From assembly GCF_002001175.1 (NCBI RefSeq), contig NZ_MUNT01000007.1, positions 232,155-296,154 of the forward strand: a stretch of DNA of 64,000 nucleotides, given 5' to 3'. Below the pieces are notes generated by a model, which had not been told where the DNA came from, did no database searches, and worked only from the letters and a program-made list of their open reading frames with translations. The DNA comes from Rhodanobacter sp. C03. GTDB lineage: Bacteria > Pseudomonadota > Gammaproteobacteria > Xanthomonadales > Rhodanobacteraceae. Position numbers and translations under genes: made by a program. Numbering within the stretch: position 1 is the first letter of the stretch; every line of letters begins with the position of its first letter. This document shows, piece after piece, positions 45,099 through 54,548 of this stretch.

Positions 45099-46442
45099 AT
45101 GGCGCGCATGCTCGAGTACTTCACGCCACTGTTTTCCTTCGGTCTGGCGATCGATGAACAGATCGCTGCAGGTACGGCGCAGGGCAGTGTGGATGAGGCC
45201 TATACACAGGCACGTACGCTGATCGAGCAGGCGCGCAGTGCCGCGCTCACGGCCGGCAAGCCGTCCGCGGCGGTGGAGTCGGCGGCGTTCGCAGTGGTCG
45301 CCTGGTTCGACGAGATCATCACGCGCAATCCGTCGTGGTGGAGCCAGGCCAGTCCGCTGCAGGTGTCGCTGTTCAACACCAATAACGCCGGCAACGAGTT
45401 TTTCGAGCACCTGTCCAACCTCAAGGGCGGCGATGACGAGGTGCGCGAGGTGTACTACCACGCGCTGCTGCTCGGCTTCGTCGGCCAGTACTACTTCGAG
45501 ACCGGCGATCACGGCGAGCTGGGCAAGGTCAAGGAATTGAACAGTCGCCAGTTGCCGGTGGCGCCCGCGCCGCTGCATACGCTGCGCGAGGAACAGATCA
45601 CGCCGCAACCGTATCTGATGAAGGATCCGTCGGGTCCGCGCTATCCCAAACAGTGGGATGCACTGCTGATGAAGATCGGTGTGGCGGTGGCGCTACTGAT
45701 CCCGCTGGCCTACCTGGTGTGGTTCTTCCTGTCGCCCGAGCGGGTGGCCGGCCCCAGCGTGCAGCAGCTGGTGGATCAGGAAATCACCGGCTACAGCTGC
45801 GCCGATCTTTCCGCCACGGTGGACAAGGATGGCGTGACCGCGGTGAGCGGCTATGTTTCCAAGCCGGTGGATCTGGAGCGCCTGCACAGCGACATCGACG
45901 CGATCAAGGGCGTAAAGACGTCGAGCTATCAGGTGAAGGTACTGATCTGGCCGCATTGCGAAGTGGTCAAGCTGCTCACGCCGTACCGACAGCGCAACCT
46001 GGATCGCCACGACGGCCTCGCGGTGACGCCGACCACCGGTCACAGCGACCGCTTCGTCAAGGACGAGCAGGTGATGGTCAAGCTCGCCCAGGCCAATCAC
46101 GATGGCTATCTCTTTGTCGACTACTACACGGTCGAAGGTGAGGTGGTGCACATCCTGCCGAATCCGCGCGATTCGCACAGCGGGCAGATCATTCCGGCCA
46201 GCCAGCAGTTCGACGTGGGCAAGTTGGCGCAGGGCGGTGGCTGGATCACCGTCGAGCCGCCGTTCGGACAGGAACTGATCACCGTGGTCACCACGTCCAA
46301 GCCGATCTATACCGGGTTTCGGCCGGACGTTGAGCCGGCCAAGGATTACCTGCCGTTGCTCAAGCAGGCGATCGAAGCCAATCGCACAGACGACAAGTTT
46401 GTGGCCGATTTCATGACCATGCAGACCGAACCGGCGCACTGA
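45099..46442 (+). CDS. tssL: TssL (DotU family) with periplasmic BON-like and DUF4384-like extension
   Basis: Inner-membrane component of the T6SS trans-envelope complex. The 447-aa product has the cytoplasmic DotU domain (residues 1-165; FFEHLSNLKGGDDEVREVYY, LLLGFVGQYYFETGD) and one transmembrane helix at 189-211. Instead of the common OmpA-like peptidoglycan-binding end it continues with a BON-like alpha/beta module at about 222-292 (VTAVSGYVSKPVDLERLHSD, SSYQVKVLIWPHC). A DUF4384-like module follows at about 305-410 (DGYLFVDYYTVEGEVVHILP). The two extension assignments are by eye. It lies 11 bases before tssM. Confidence 0.93.
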   Translation: MARMLEYFTPLFSFGLAIDEQIAAGTAQGSVDEAYTQARTLIEQARSAALTAGKPSAAVESAAFAVVAWFDEIITRNPSWWSQASPLQVSLFNTNNAGNEFFEHLSNLKGGDDEVREVYYHALLLGFVGQYYFETGDHGELGKVKELNSRQLPVAPAPLHTLREEQITPQPYLMKDPSGPRYPKQWDALLMKIGVAVALLIPLAYLVWFFLSPERVAGPSVQQLVDQEITGYSCADLSATVDKDGVTAVSGYVSKPVDLERLHSDIDAIKGVKTSSYQVKVLIWPHCEVVKLLTPYRQRNLDRHDGLAVTPTTGHSDRFVKDEQVMVKLAQANHDGYLFVDYYTVEGEVVHILPNPRDSHSGQIIPASQQFDVGKLAQGGGWITVEPPFGQELITVVTTSKPIYTGFRPDVEPAKDYLPLLKQAIEANRTDDKFVADFMTMQTEPAH

Positions 46443-46453
46443 GGACTACTGCC

Positions 46454-49400
46454 ATGAGCCTCACTCAGAAGACCTGGTTCCGACCCGCGTTGTATGTACT
46501 CGGCGGCATCGTGCTGCTGGTGCTGATCGTGTTCGTCGCGCCGGCGCTGATTCCCGGCGTGCCGCCGCGCTTCTGGCAGTTGCTGGGGCTGTGCCTCGCT
46601 GCGCTGGCGGTGCTGTGGTGGTTCACCAAGGGCGCACGCAAATACTCGCGCGCGGGTCGGGCGCGGCAGCGCATCGGTGACCTCGGTCCGGGCAATCCGG
46701 ATGACGAGCGCGAACCGCTGGCGAAGATGAGTGCAGCCATCCAGGAGGCCAAGCACGCGATCCAGCGCTCGCCGGAAATGGCCGGTGGCCGCAATTCGCT
46801 GTACCGCGTGCCATGGATGCTGTTCCTCGGCGATGCCGACGCCGGCGTGCATGGTCTGCTGCAGGCGGCGAGCACCACTTCGCCGTTTCCCGCGCCGGCC
46901 GGTGGCGATGCCGACGCAGTGTGGCGCTGGTGGTTCTTCAAGTCGATGATCGCGATCGAGACCAGTCCGCAGCTGGTCTGCGACGCCTCGGCGCGCACCG
47001 AGCGCGGCCTGTGGTACCAGGCGTTGATGCAGCTGGCCAGCGAGCGCGACCAGCTGCCGCTCAACGGCATCGTGGTGTGCATCGGTGCGCGCAGCCTGCT
47101 CGGCAATGGCGACGCGCTGAAGGATGTCAGCATGCGCCTGCGCCGGCTGGTCGACGAAAGCATGGAGCACCTGCAGATCCAGCTGCCGGTGTATGTACTG
47201 GTCACCGGGCTGGAGGCGTTGACGGGCTACGGCGCCTTCCGTGCCGCGGTGCCGGCCGAGGCGTTCGCCCAGGCGATGGGCTGGCGCCTGCCGGAGAACG
47301 AAGCGGTCAGCGCCGGTACCAGCACGAAGTTCGACAGCCTGTTCGCGCCGATGGCCGAACGCCTGCATGCACTGCGGCTCACCGCGCTGGCGACGCAGCA
47401 CGAAGTCAAGGGGCGACGCGGCGTGTTCGAGTTCGTGCAGTCGATCACGCGCCTGCAAGGCGGCCTGCGCAAGTTCGTCAGCCTGCTGCTGGAAGACAAT
47501 CCGTTCCAGCGCACGCCGCGCTGGCGCGGCCTGTACTTCGCCGGTGGTCCGGGCCCGGATACGCCAGCGGGTGCGTTTGTCGCCGACCTGTTCACACGCT
47601 TCCTGCCGGCCGATCAACCGTTGGCGATGCCCAGTTTGAAGGGGAGCGCCGGACGGATGGGCGTTGCCGCACTCGGCGTCGCAGCCTTGCTGGGTCTGTC
47701 CGCTTATCTCACCTATGGCCTCAGCCAGGCGCGCACCGACGATGCGCAATTGCTGGCGCAGACGCGGGCGGCTTGCCAAGGTCGCGAGAATGCCGGCGCC
47801 AGCGGGCGCATCGGCTGGGTGGCGGCTTGTGGCCGCACCATCGAGCAACTGGAGGCGAGCACCGACAAGAGCCAGCTGGGTTTCGGCCTGCGCCGTTCCG
47901 ATCGCGATATCGAGGAACTCAAGCAGGAAGTGGTGGGCGATTTTTCCAGCCTGATCCTGGCGCCCTATGACCAGATGCTGGACAGCGACATGGCCAATGG
48001 CCATGTCGGCATCGAGCACGTGCTGGCGATCACCCAGCGCCTGCGCATCCTGCAGCATTGCCGTGGCCGTGGCGCCAGTTGTCTCGACAGCGAAGTGCCG
48101 TACAACGTGGTGTTCGACCCGCGCTCACGGCTGTTCGCGCCGTTCTTCACCGCCGATGCGGATACGCGCCGCGACCGCGACAACGCGGATGCGTTGCTCA
48201 CCACCTACCTCGGCTACCTGCGCTGGCAGAAAGGCGCCGTGCTGGACGATGAGGAGCATCGCCTGCAGGGCGAACTGCAGCGCTTGCTGACCGCCTACAC
48301 GCCGCGCCCGCAGGATCTGGAAGTGTGGGCCGATGCACGCATGACCGGTCCGCGCCTGCAGGATGACTGGCTGCCGGCGGATCGCCTGGTCGGCGTGGAC
48401 GCTGGCAGCCTGCCGACGATCTCCGGTGCCTATACCGTGGAAACCTGGAACGGCGTGGTGTCGCCGATGACCGACACCATCGGCGACACCCTGGCGGAAA
48501 AAAAAAGTCTGGCTGACGGCTTTCGCAGTGCCTACTTCACCAGTTATTTCCATGCTTGGGCGCAATTCCAGAGCCGCTTCTTCGACGGCGTGAACCTGTG
48601 GAAGGGACACACCGATGAACTGGCGACGCGCGCGGCCGGCAACGACAATCCATACCGCTTTTTTTTTGACAGCGTGCAGCACAACCTGCTGAGCCTGCCG
48701 CTGCAGTTGCCACTGTCATTGCGCTGGCACCAGGCCTGGGCGCAGACCAAGGCCGCGGGCTGGGGCGGCTGGAAACCGTTCGGCGCGTTTCTCGGGCATA
48801 CCGTGGGTGGCTGGTTCAGCAGCGCCAAGCTGACCCCGCCGACCTGGCTGCTGGCGATGCTGGATACGCGCCGCGACGTGCTGGACAAGCAGCAGGCCTT
48901 GTTCGCCAACGGCTATCTGCGCCTGCAGGCGCAGGGCGGCGAGCAGAACCTGTACCAGATCGTGGCCGATATCTATCGTGCGAAGGGGGCGCCGACGCAA
49001 CCGCCGGCCTCCGAATACGCCACCTTGCTGCAGTCGGTCGACCGTCCCGACGACAGTTATGCGGCAAAGTTCATGGGTGACGACCTGGGCGCGTGGTCGG
49101 TGGTGCAGGGCCCTTCGCACCTGCTGCTGTACCTCACCTTGCAACGCGCCGCGGCCTACGTGCAGCAGCGCTGGAACGATGGCGTGGTGACGCCGCTGAA
49201 GCAGTTGCCGCCCGAGCAGCAGATGGCGGCGCTGTATGGCGCCCAGGGCAAGCTCAACGCCTTCGTCAACGACTGGCTGGCGCCGTTCGTCAGCGAGAAG
49301 GAGCACACGCCGATCAAGGTCGGTGGCATCGCGCTGCCGCTGACGCCGGGTTTCCAGTCGATGATGGCTGCGCAGAGCCAGGCGCAGCCGACCTTGAATA

Positions 49401-49963
49401 CCGATCAGCCGTTCCTGGTTGGCAGTTTCAGTTTCACCGGACCGAGCCAGCTCGGCAGCCTGACCGAAGGCGCACTCGGCACCGTGCTGCAGATCGATTG
49501 CAAGGATCACAGCTACAGCGCCAGCAGCAAGGCGCAGTCGCTGGCCGAATCGAAGGTCGCGGTGTTCTGGTCGCCGACCAATTGCCTGCAGGCCAGCCTG
49601 CGCATCAGTCTGGAGCAGCCAGCGCCTGCCGAAGTGGCGCTGGTGCCGGCCGGTTCCGCCAGCGCAGCCGGTGCGGCTGCGCCTGCCGCGCCCGAACCGC
49701 TGGTGCTGACCAAGCTCTACTCGGGACAGGACGGTTTCCTGCAATTGTTGAAGGATTTTGCCGGCGGCTCGCACAGCTTCGTGCTGGCGGATTTTCGCGA
49801 TTCGTACACCCCGCTGCAGTGGGCCGACATCACCGGACGTCTGCGCGACGTCGGCTTCAGTCAGGCGCAGGTATTTCTCGGCGTCGATCTGTCCGATGCG
49901 ATGAAACAGTACCTGAGCGCACGCAATACGCCGGTGACGATGCCGAGCGCCATCATCGAATAG
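46454..49963 (+). CDS. tssM: TssM (IcmF family) membrane complex protein with altered Walker A
   Basis: Large inner-membrane T6SS protein of 1169 aa. It has two N-terminal transmembrane helices (about residues 12-34 and 38-57), a cytoplasmic NTPase-like domain, a third helix near 401-424 (AALGVAALLGLSAYLTYG) and a long periplasmic part ending in TssM-type beta domains. At residues 120-136, where many TssM proteins have a P-loop after PW, it reads PWMLFLGDADAGVHGLL. The lysine and Gly-rich loop are lost, so ATP binding is unlikely. Length and position after tssL are normal for the family. Confidence 0.95.
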   Translation: MSLTQKTWFRPALYVLGGIVLLVLIVFVAPALIPGVPPRFWQLLGLCLAALAVLWWFTKGARKYSRAGRARQRIGDLGPGNPDDEREPLAKMSAAIQEAKHAIQRSPEMAGGRNSLYRVPWMLFLGDADAGVHGLLQAASTTSPFPAPAGGDADAVWRWWFFKSMIAIETSPQLVCDASARTERGLWYQALMQLASERDQLPLNGIVVCIGARSLLGNGDALKDVSMRLRRLVDESMEHLQIQLPVYVLVTGLEALTGYGAFRAAVPAEAFAQAMGWRLPENEAVSAGTSTKFDSLFAPMAERLHALRLTALATQHEVKGRRGVFEFVQSITRLQGGLRKFVSLLLEDNPFQRTPRWRGLYFAGGPGPDTPAGAFVADLFTRFLPADQPLAMPSLKGSAGRMGVAALGVAALLGLSAYLTYGLSQARTDDAQLLAQTRAACQGRENAGASGRIGWVAACGRTIEQLEASTDKSQLGFGLRRSDRDIEELKQEVVGDFSSLILAPYDQMLDSDMANGHVGIEHVLAITQRLRILQHCRGRGASCLDSEVPYNVVFDPRSRLFAPFFTADADTRRDRDNADALLTTYLGYLRWQKGAVLDDEEHRLQGELQRLLTAYTPRPQDLEVWADARMTGPRLQDDWLPADRLVGVDAGSLPTISGAYTVETWNGVVSPMTDTIGDTLAEKKSLADGFRSAYFTSYFHAWAQFQSRFFDGVNLWKGHTDELATRAAGNDNPYRFFFDSVQHNLLSLPLQLPLSLRWHQAWAQTKAAGWGGWKPFGAFLGHTVGGWFSSAKLTPPTWLLAMLDTRRDVLDKQQALFANGYLRLQAQGGEQNLYQIVADIYRAKGAPTQPPASEYATLLQSVDRPDDSYAAKFMGDDLGAWSVVQGPSHLLLYLTLQRAAAYVQQRWNDGVVTPLKQLPPEQQMAALYGAQGKLNAFVNDWLAPFVSEKEHTPIKVGGIALPLTPGFQSMMAAQSQAQPTLNTDQPFLVGSFSFTGPSQLGSLTEGALGTVLQIDCKDHSYSASSKAQSLAESKVAVFWSPTNCLQASLRISLEQPAPAEVALVPAGSASAAGAAAPAAPEPLVLTKLYSGQDGFLQLLKDFAGGSHSFVLADFRDSYTPLQWADITGRLRDVGFSQAQVFLGVDLSDAMKQYLSARNTPVTMPSAIIE

Positions 49964-49964
49964 A

Positions 49965-50011
49965 CCACGACCGAACCGACAGCGACCGAATTGAACCACG
50001 ACCGAATTGAA
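49965..50011 (+). repeat. Short direct repeats in the tssM-tssA gap
   Basis: CCACGACCGAA occurs at 49965-49975 and 49996-50006, and CGACCGAATTGAA at 49983-49995 and 49999-50011. They fill the 85-base gap and look like slippage-prone tandem-derived sequence; no regulatory meaning is evident. Confidence 0.6.
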
Positions 50012-50048
50012 TCTGGGGCGGACCACCGAGCTCCGCAGGGAGAACACC

Positions 50049-51131
50049 ATGAGCATCGATATCACCGAACTGCTGGCGCCTATCTCACCCGACCGCCCTT
50101 GTGGCGAGGACGTGAGTTTCAGTGATGTCTACGATCGCGTGCGCGAGGCACGTCGCGCCGACGATCCCAACCTGCGCCAGGGCGAATGGCAGACCGATCT
50201 GAAAATCGCCGACTGGCGCTTGGTGACCCGCCTCGCCAGCGACGTGCTGACCAAGCAGAGCAAGGATCTGCAGATGGCCGTCTGGCTGGGCGAGGCGCTG
50301 ATCTCGATGGAAGGCCTGGCCGGTGCCGCGCAGTCGTTCGAACTGCTCAACGGCCTGCTGGAAAACCAGTGGGAAGGCCTGTTTCCGGAACTCGATGGCG
50401 ACGATCCGGAAGAGCGCGCGGCCAAGCTCGCCTGGTTCAACATCTATGCCAGCGATGCGTTGCGCAAGGTGCCGTTGACCAGCAGCGCCAAGCCGATGAC
50501 CTTGCTGTCCTGGCAGGACTCGCGCGAGGTCGACAATCTGGCGCGACAGAACCAGGAGGCACACAAGGCGGCGCTGGACGAAGGCCGGCTTAGCGGCGAC
50601 GCATTCGACAAGGCGATGCTGGAATCCACCGGCGAGGTGGTGTTGCGCATGCTGGAGCAAGCCGATGCCGCACTGGCCACATTCGATGTCTTCAAGCGCA
50701 TCGCCGATACCCGGCTCGGTCGTGCCGCGCCTTCACTGGCAGCAGTGGAAGACGCGCTGAAACGGATCCGCCAGCTGGTCGGCAAGGCGGCGCAGGCCAA
50801 GGGCGTCGGCGGCAGCGCTGCCGCCGACGCGGGCGATGATCAGCTGGCCGCCAGCCCGCTCGCCTCGATGCCTGCCGGCATGACCGCGGGCGGCGGTCTG
50901 ACCCTGGATCTCTCCGGCAACAGTGCCGCCAGCAAGGAAGCGGCACTGCGCGCGATCAGCGACATCGCAGTGTTCTTCCGCCGTACCGAACCGCACAACC
51001 CGGTCGCCTACATGCTGGAGAAGGCGGTGGCCTGGGCCAACACACCGCTCGACGCATGGCTCAGCGAAGTGGTCCGCGACAGCACCGTGCTCGCCTCGAT
51101 CCGCGATCGGGTGGGGATACCTGGGGAGTGA
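50049..51131 (+). CDS. tssA: TssA (ImpA family) T6SS assembly protein
   Basis: Dodecameric cap or baseplate protein that guides tube-sheath polymerisation. The 360-aa product starts at the ATG preceded by AGGGAG. It has the ImpA N-terminal domain (LLAPISPDRPCGEDVSFSDV, RLVTRLASDVLTKQSKDLQM, NQWEGLFPELDGDDPEERAA) and a middle helical domain. The Ala/Gly-rich linker is followed by a C-terminal RRTEPHNPVAYMLEKAVAWA, typical of short TssA proteins. It closes the first part of the plus-strand arm before the inserted cupin gene. Confidence 0.94.
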   Translation: MSIDITELLAPISPDRPCGEDVSFSDVYDRVREARRADDPNLRQGEWQTDLKIADWRLVTRLASDVLTKQSKDLQMAVWLGEALISMEGLAGAAQSFELLNGLLENQWEGLFPELDGDDPEERAAKLAWFNIYASDALRKVPLTSSAKPMTLLSWQDSREVDNLARQNQEAHKAALDEGRLSGDAFDKAMLESTGEVVLRMLEQADAALATFDVFKRIADTRLGRAAPSLAAVEDALKRIRQLVGKAAQAKGVGGSAAADAGDDQLAASPLASMPAGMTAGGGLTLDLSGNSAASKEAALRAISDIAVFFRRTEPHNPVAYMLEKAVAWANTPLDAWLSEVVRDSTVLASIRDRVGIPGE

Positions 51132-51136
51132 CCCTG

Positions 51137-51167
51137 TTGCCTCCTCTGCTGAAATGGCAGGAGGCAA
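51137..51167. terminator. Hairpin between convergent tssA and cupin genes
   Basis: TTGCCTC (51137-51143) pairs with GAGGCAA (51161-51167), and inside it CTGC (51146-51149) pairs with GCAG (51157-51160) around a seven-base loop. It lies between two convergent stops, so it may end both transcripts, but there is no T-run. Confidence 0.4.
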
Positions 51168-51177
51168 TGCGTTGCGC

Positions 51178-51630
51178 TCACCGCGGATACGGCGTTCCGT
51201 CCTTGTGCGTATAGCCTCGTTCATCCGCACACAGATCGATATCCGGGTACGTGCACACATCGGCGTCGGAGCGGCTGCCGATCTCCAGATACACCGCCGT
51301 CTCGGTGCCACGATTGATCAAGTGATGCCCGTCGGGCGCGTTTTTCGGAAATGCAGCGCAATCGCCGGCATGCAGGACTTGTTCGCCGGCATCGGTGATC
51401 AGGCTCAGTTCGCCGGACAGCAGATAGACGAATTCATCCTCGTGCGAGTGCCAGTGGCGCTGGCTGGACCAGGCGCCGGGTGGCAGCCGGCTGAGGTTGA
51501 CGCCGAAATCGGTCAGGCCGCCGGCGTTGCCGAGCGCCAGCTTGCTGCGCCCGGCGGCTTGCGGGGCGTAGGGTTGGGGATAGTTGGAGCCTGTACGTAG
51601 GCTCAGCTGGTTCGGGTCGATGCGTGGCAT
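51178..51630 (-). CDS. Cupin-domain protein
   Basis: The 150-aa single-cupin protein shows the two metal-site motifs: WHSHEDEFVYLLSGE, and PKNAPDGHHLINRG with its closing His. Such small cupins bind metal and a sugar-like or acid ligand; the reaction is unknown. GGAG lies eight bases before the ATG. It is on the opposite strand inside the T6SS plus-strand arm, between tssA and tssB, and is probably an unrelated insertion. No other feature ties it to secretion. Confidence 0.88.
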   Translation of the reverse strand: MPRIDPNQLSLRTGSNYPQPYAPQAAGRSKLALGNAGGLTDFGVNLSRLPPGAWSSQRHWHSHEDEFVYLLSGELSLITDAGEQVLHAGDCAAFPKNAPDGHHLINRGTETAVYLEIGSRSDADVCTYPDIDLCADERGYTHKDGTPYPR

Positions 51631-51852
51631 GGGGAAACTCCGCGAGAACGGCTCTGGTTGGAACGGTCGTTGGCCTTGCGCTGCGCGCGCAAGGCCAACT
51701 GGATGGTACGGAAAGGTATACCACCCCCAAAGTCATAGGCCACCGACTGGCCGTACGGCTAATTCTCTCGCGCCCGGCGGCTTCCTAGACTTCTCTGCCA
51801 TCGCCGTTGCGCATTCGCGCAACGGGCGTCGCCCAACTGCCGGGGAATCGTC

Positions 51853-52371
51853 ATGGCCAAAAAAGAAAGCACGCAGCACAAGCTGGATCGCGTGCGCGCA
51901 CCGCGCGTGCAACTCACCTACGACGTGGAAGTGGGCGATGCGATCGAAAAGAAGGAACTGCCGTTTGTCGCCGGCGTGATTGGCGATTTCAGCGGCCAGC
52001 CGGCCGAGCCGCTGGCGAAGCTGAAGGAGCGCAAGTTCGTCAATGTCGACAAGGACAATTTCGACGACGTGCTCAAGGGCATGAAGCCGCGCGTGCAGAT
52101 GCAGGTGGACAACAAGCTCAAGGGCGACGGTTCGAAGGTCGGCGTGGAGCTGAACTTCAAGAGCCTCGACGATTTCACGCCGGAAGCGGTGGCGAACCAG
52201 GTGGAACCGCTGCGCAAGCTGCTGGAGGCGCGCCAGAAGCTGGCCGACCTGCGCAACAAGATGGCCGGCAACGACAAGTTCGAGGAACTGCTCAACGAAG
52301 TGTTGCAGAACACCGACCAGATCACGCGGCTGACCAAGGAAGTCGGCTCCGGCGGCGGCTCGGAAAGCTGA
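51853..52371 (+). CDS. tssB: TssB small sheath subunit
   Basis: VipA-type sheath protein that co-polymerises with TssC around the Hcp tube. The 172-aa product has the typical N-terminal VQLTYDVEVGDAIEKKELPF, GVIGDFSGQP, RKFVNVDKDNFDDVLKGMKP and VELNFKSLDDFTPEAVANQV motifs and a helical C-terminus. The 222-base region upstream after the convergent cupin gene must contain the promoter for the second part of the plus-strand arm; no box could be assigned. Confidence 0.97.
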   Translation: MAKKESTQHKLDRVRAPRVQLTYDVEVGDAIEKKELPFVAGVIGDFSGQPAEPLAKLKERKFVNVDKDNFDDVLKGMKPRVQMQVDNKLKGDGSKVGVELNFKSLDDFTPEAVANQVEPLRKLLEARQKLADLRNKMAGNDKFEELLNEVLQNTDQITRLTKEVGSGGGSES

Positions 52372-52459
52372 GCCGATCGTCACGCCGGGCGGCGTAACCG
52401 AGTCGCCGTCCGATCGGACTGACGCACTTCTCCATCACGGATATCGCAGGGATCAAGAC

Positions 52460-53944
52460 ATGGCCAGCACACAGCAAGAATCCGCGCAGGGCACTGCCGC
52501 CGCCACTCAGGAAGGTAGTCTGCTCGATTCCATTCTCAGCCAGAGTCGCATCGCCAAGACCGACAGCGAGCGTGATCGTACCCGCGACCTGATCGCCGAG
52601 CTGGTGAACCAGGTCACCGACGGCCAGATCAGCATCTCGCACGATGCGATCGCCTCGCTCGATGCGCGCATCGCCGACATCGACAAGCTGCTCTCCGACC
52701 AGCTTTCGGCGGTGATGCACGCGCCAGAGTTCCAGAAGCTGGAAGGTTCCTGGCGCGGCCTGAAATACCTGGTCGACAATTCCGAGACCAGCACCACGCT
52801 GAAGATCAAGGTGCTCAACTGCACCAAGAAGGATCTGGTCAAGGACTTCAAGAACGCCTCGGACTTCGACCAGTCCACGCTGTTCAAGAAGATCTACGAG
52901 GAGGAATACGGCACCTTCGGCGGCGCGCCGTTTGCCACCATGATCGGTGACTTCGAGTTCAGCCGGCAGCCGGAGGACATGTACCTGCTGGAGGAGATGT
53001 CGCACGTGGCCGCCTCGGCACATGCACCGCTGCTGTCGGCAGCCTCGCCGGAGATGTTCGGCTTCGAGAGCTTCACCGACCTGGCCGGTCCGCGCGATCT
53101 GGCCAAGGTGTTCGACACCGTCGAATACGCGAAGTGGAAGTCGTTCCGCGCTTCGGAGGATTCGCGTTACGTGGGCTTGGCGATGCCGCATGTGCTCGGC
53201 CGCCTGCCATATGGTCCGGATACCACGCCGGTGGAGAGCTTCAATTTCGTCGAGGACGTGTCCGGCAAGGATCACAGCCGCTACCTGTGGACCAACGCGG
53301 CGTATGCGTTGGGTAGCAAGATCACCGACGCATTCGCCAAGTTCGGCTGGACCGCGGCGATCCGTGGCGTCGAGGGCGGCGGCTTGGTGGAAGGCCTGCC
53401 GACGCACACATTCGCCACCGACGACGGCGAGGTGGCATTGAAGTGCCCCACCGAGATCGCGATCACCGACCGTCGCGAGAAGGAGCTGGCGGACCTGGGC
53501 ATGATCCCGCTGGTGCACTGCAAGGGCACCGACTACGCGGCGTTCTTCTCCACCCAGTCGGCGCAGAAGGCGAAGGAATACAACACCGATGCCGCCAACG
53601 CGAACGCACGGCTCGCCTCGCAGTTGCAGTACATCTTCGCGGTAAGCCGCATCGCGCATTACATGAAGTCGATGATGCGCGACAAGATCGGCAGTTTTGC
53701 CTCGCGTTCCTCCGTCGAGCGTTTCCTCAACACCTGGATCACCCAGTACGTGTTGCTGGACGACAACGCCTCGCAGGAAATGAAGGCGCAGTACCCGCTG
53801 CGCGAGGCGAGCATCGAGGTTGTGGATGTGCCCGGCAAACCCGGGGCCTACAAGGCGGTGGCTTTCCTGCGGCCGCATTACCAGCTGGACGAACTGAGCG
53901 TCTCGCTGCGTCTGGTGGCCGAGCTTCCGAAGTCGGCGCGTTGA
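52460..53944 (+). CDS. tssC: TssC large sheath subunit
   Basis: VipB-type sheath protein. The 494-aa product contains PEFQKLEGSWRGLKYLVDNS, EEEYGTFGGAPFATMIGDFE, LPTHTFATDDGEVALKCPTE and the C-terminal YVLLDDNASQEMKAQYPLRE region expected for the family. ClpV recognises the short N-terminal helix, here LLDSILSQSRI. It follows tssB by 88 bases, with hcp 21 bases downstream. Confidence 0.98.
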   Translation: MASTQQESAQGTAAATQEGSLLDSILSQSRIAKTDSERDRTRDLIAELVNQVTDGQISISHDAIASLDARIADIDKLLSDQLSAVMHAPEFQKLEGSWRGLKYLVDNSETSTTLKIKVLNCTKKDLVKDFKNASDFDQSTLFKKIYEEEYGTFGGAPFATMIGDFEFSRQPEDMYLLEEMSHVAASAHAPLLSAASPEMFGFESFTDLAGPRDLAKVFDTVEYAKWKSFRASEDSRYVGLAMPHVLGRLPYGPDTTPVESFNFVEDVSGKDHSRYLWTNAAYALGSKITDAFAKFGWTAAIRGVEGGGLVEGLPTHTFATDDGEVALKCPTEIAITDRREKELADLGMIPLVHCKGTDYAAFFSTQSAQKAKEYNTDAANANARLASQLQYIFAVSRIAHYMKSMMRDKIGSFASRSSVERFLNTWITQYVLLDDNASQEMKAQYPLREASIEVVDVPGKPGAYKAVAFLRPHYQLDELSVSLRLVAELPKSAR

Positions 53945-53965
53945 GAATCTATCGAGGATTGATCC

Positions 53966-54454
53966 ATGTCACAGAGCGACTTCTTCCTGAAAATCGACGG
54001 CATCGATGGCGAGTCCACCGATGACAAACACAAGGGTGAGCTGGAAATCCAGTCGTGGTCGTGGGGAGCGACCAACCAGGGCACCTTCGGCGCCGGCGGC
54101 GGTGGCGGCGCGGGCAAGGCCGATTTCAGCGACATCACGATCAGCAAGTACGCCGACAAGTCGACGCCGAAGTTGCTCAAGGCCGTGGCTACCGGCCAGC
54201 ACATCAAGACCATGACCCTGGTCTGCCGCAAGGCCGGTGGCCAGCAGCAGGAGTATCTCAAGCTGACCCTCGAGGACGTGCTGATCTCCAGCTATCACTC
54301 CAGCGCATCCGGCGGCAGCAGTCCGATACCGAACGAATCGATCGGCTTGAACTACGCCAAGATCAGCTACGAATACAAGCCGCAGAAGGTGGACGGTTCG
54401 CTCGAGGGCTCGATTGCCATCAGCTACAACCGCCATACGAACGTGGCGGCGTGA
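53966..54454 (+). CDS. hcp: Hcp (TssD) tube protein
   Basis: Hexameric inner-tube protein and cargo carrier of the T6SS. The 162-aa product has SDFFLKIDGIDGESTDDKHK, EIQSWSWGATN, a Gly-rich loop (GTFGAGGGGGAGKADFSD) and the terminal YAKISYEYKPQKVDGS motif. It is the more canonical of two hcp genes. It sits between tssC and a divergent second hcp. Confidence 0.97.
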   Translation: MSQSDFFLKIDGIDGESTDDKHKGELEIQSWSWGATNQGTFGAGGGGGAGKADFSDITISKYADKSTPKLLKAVATGQHIKTMTLVCRKAGGQQQEYLKLTLEDVLISSYHSSASGGSSPIPNESIGLNYAKISYEYKPQKVDGSLEGSIAISYNRHTNVAA

Positions 54455-54548
54455 GCGGGTCGTCCTGAAACCAGGCCACTGCACTGGCACGGCGTGCCTT
54501 GCGGCATGTCGTGCCGATGCGTGATGCGGACGAGGTGGAGCAAGATCG

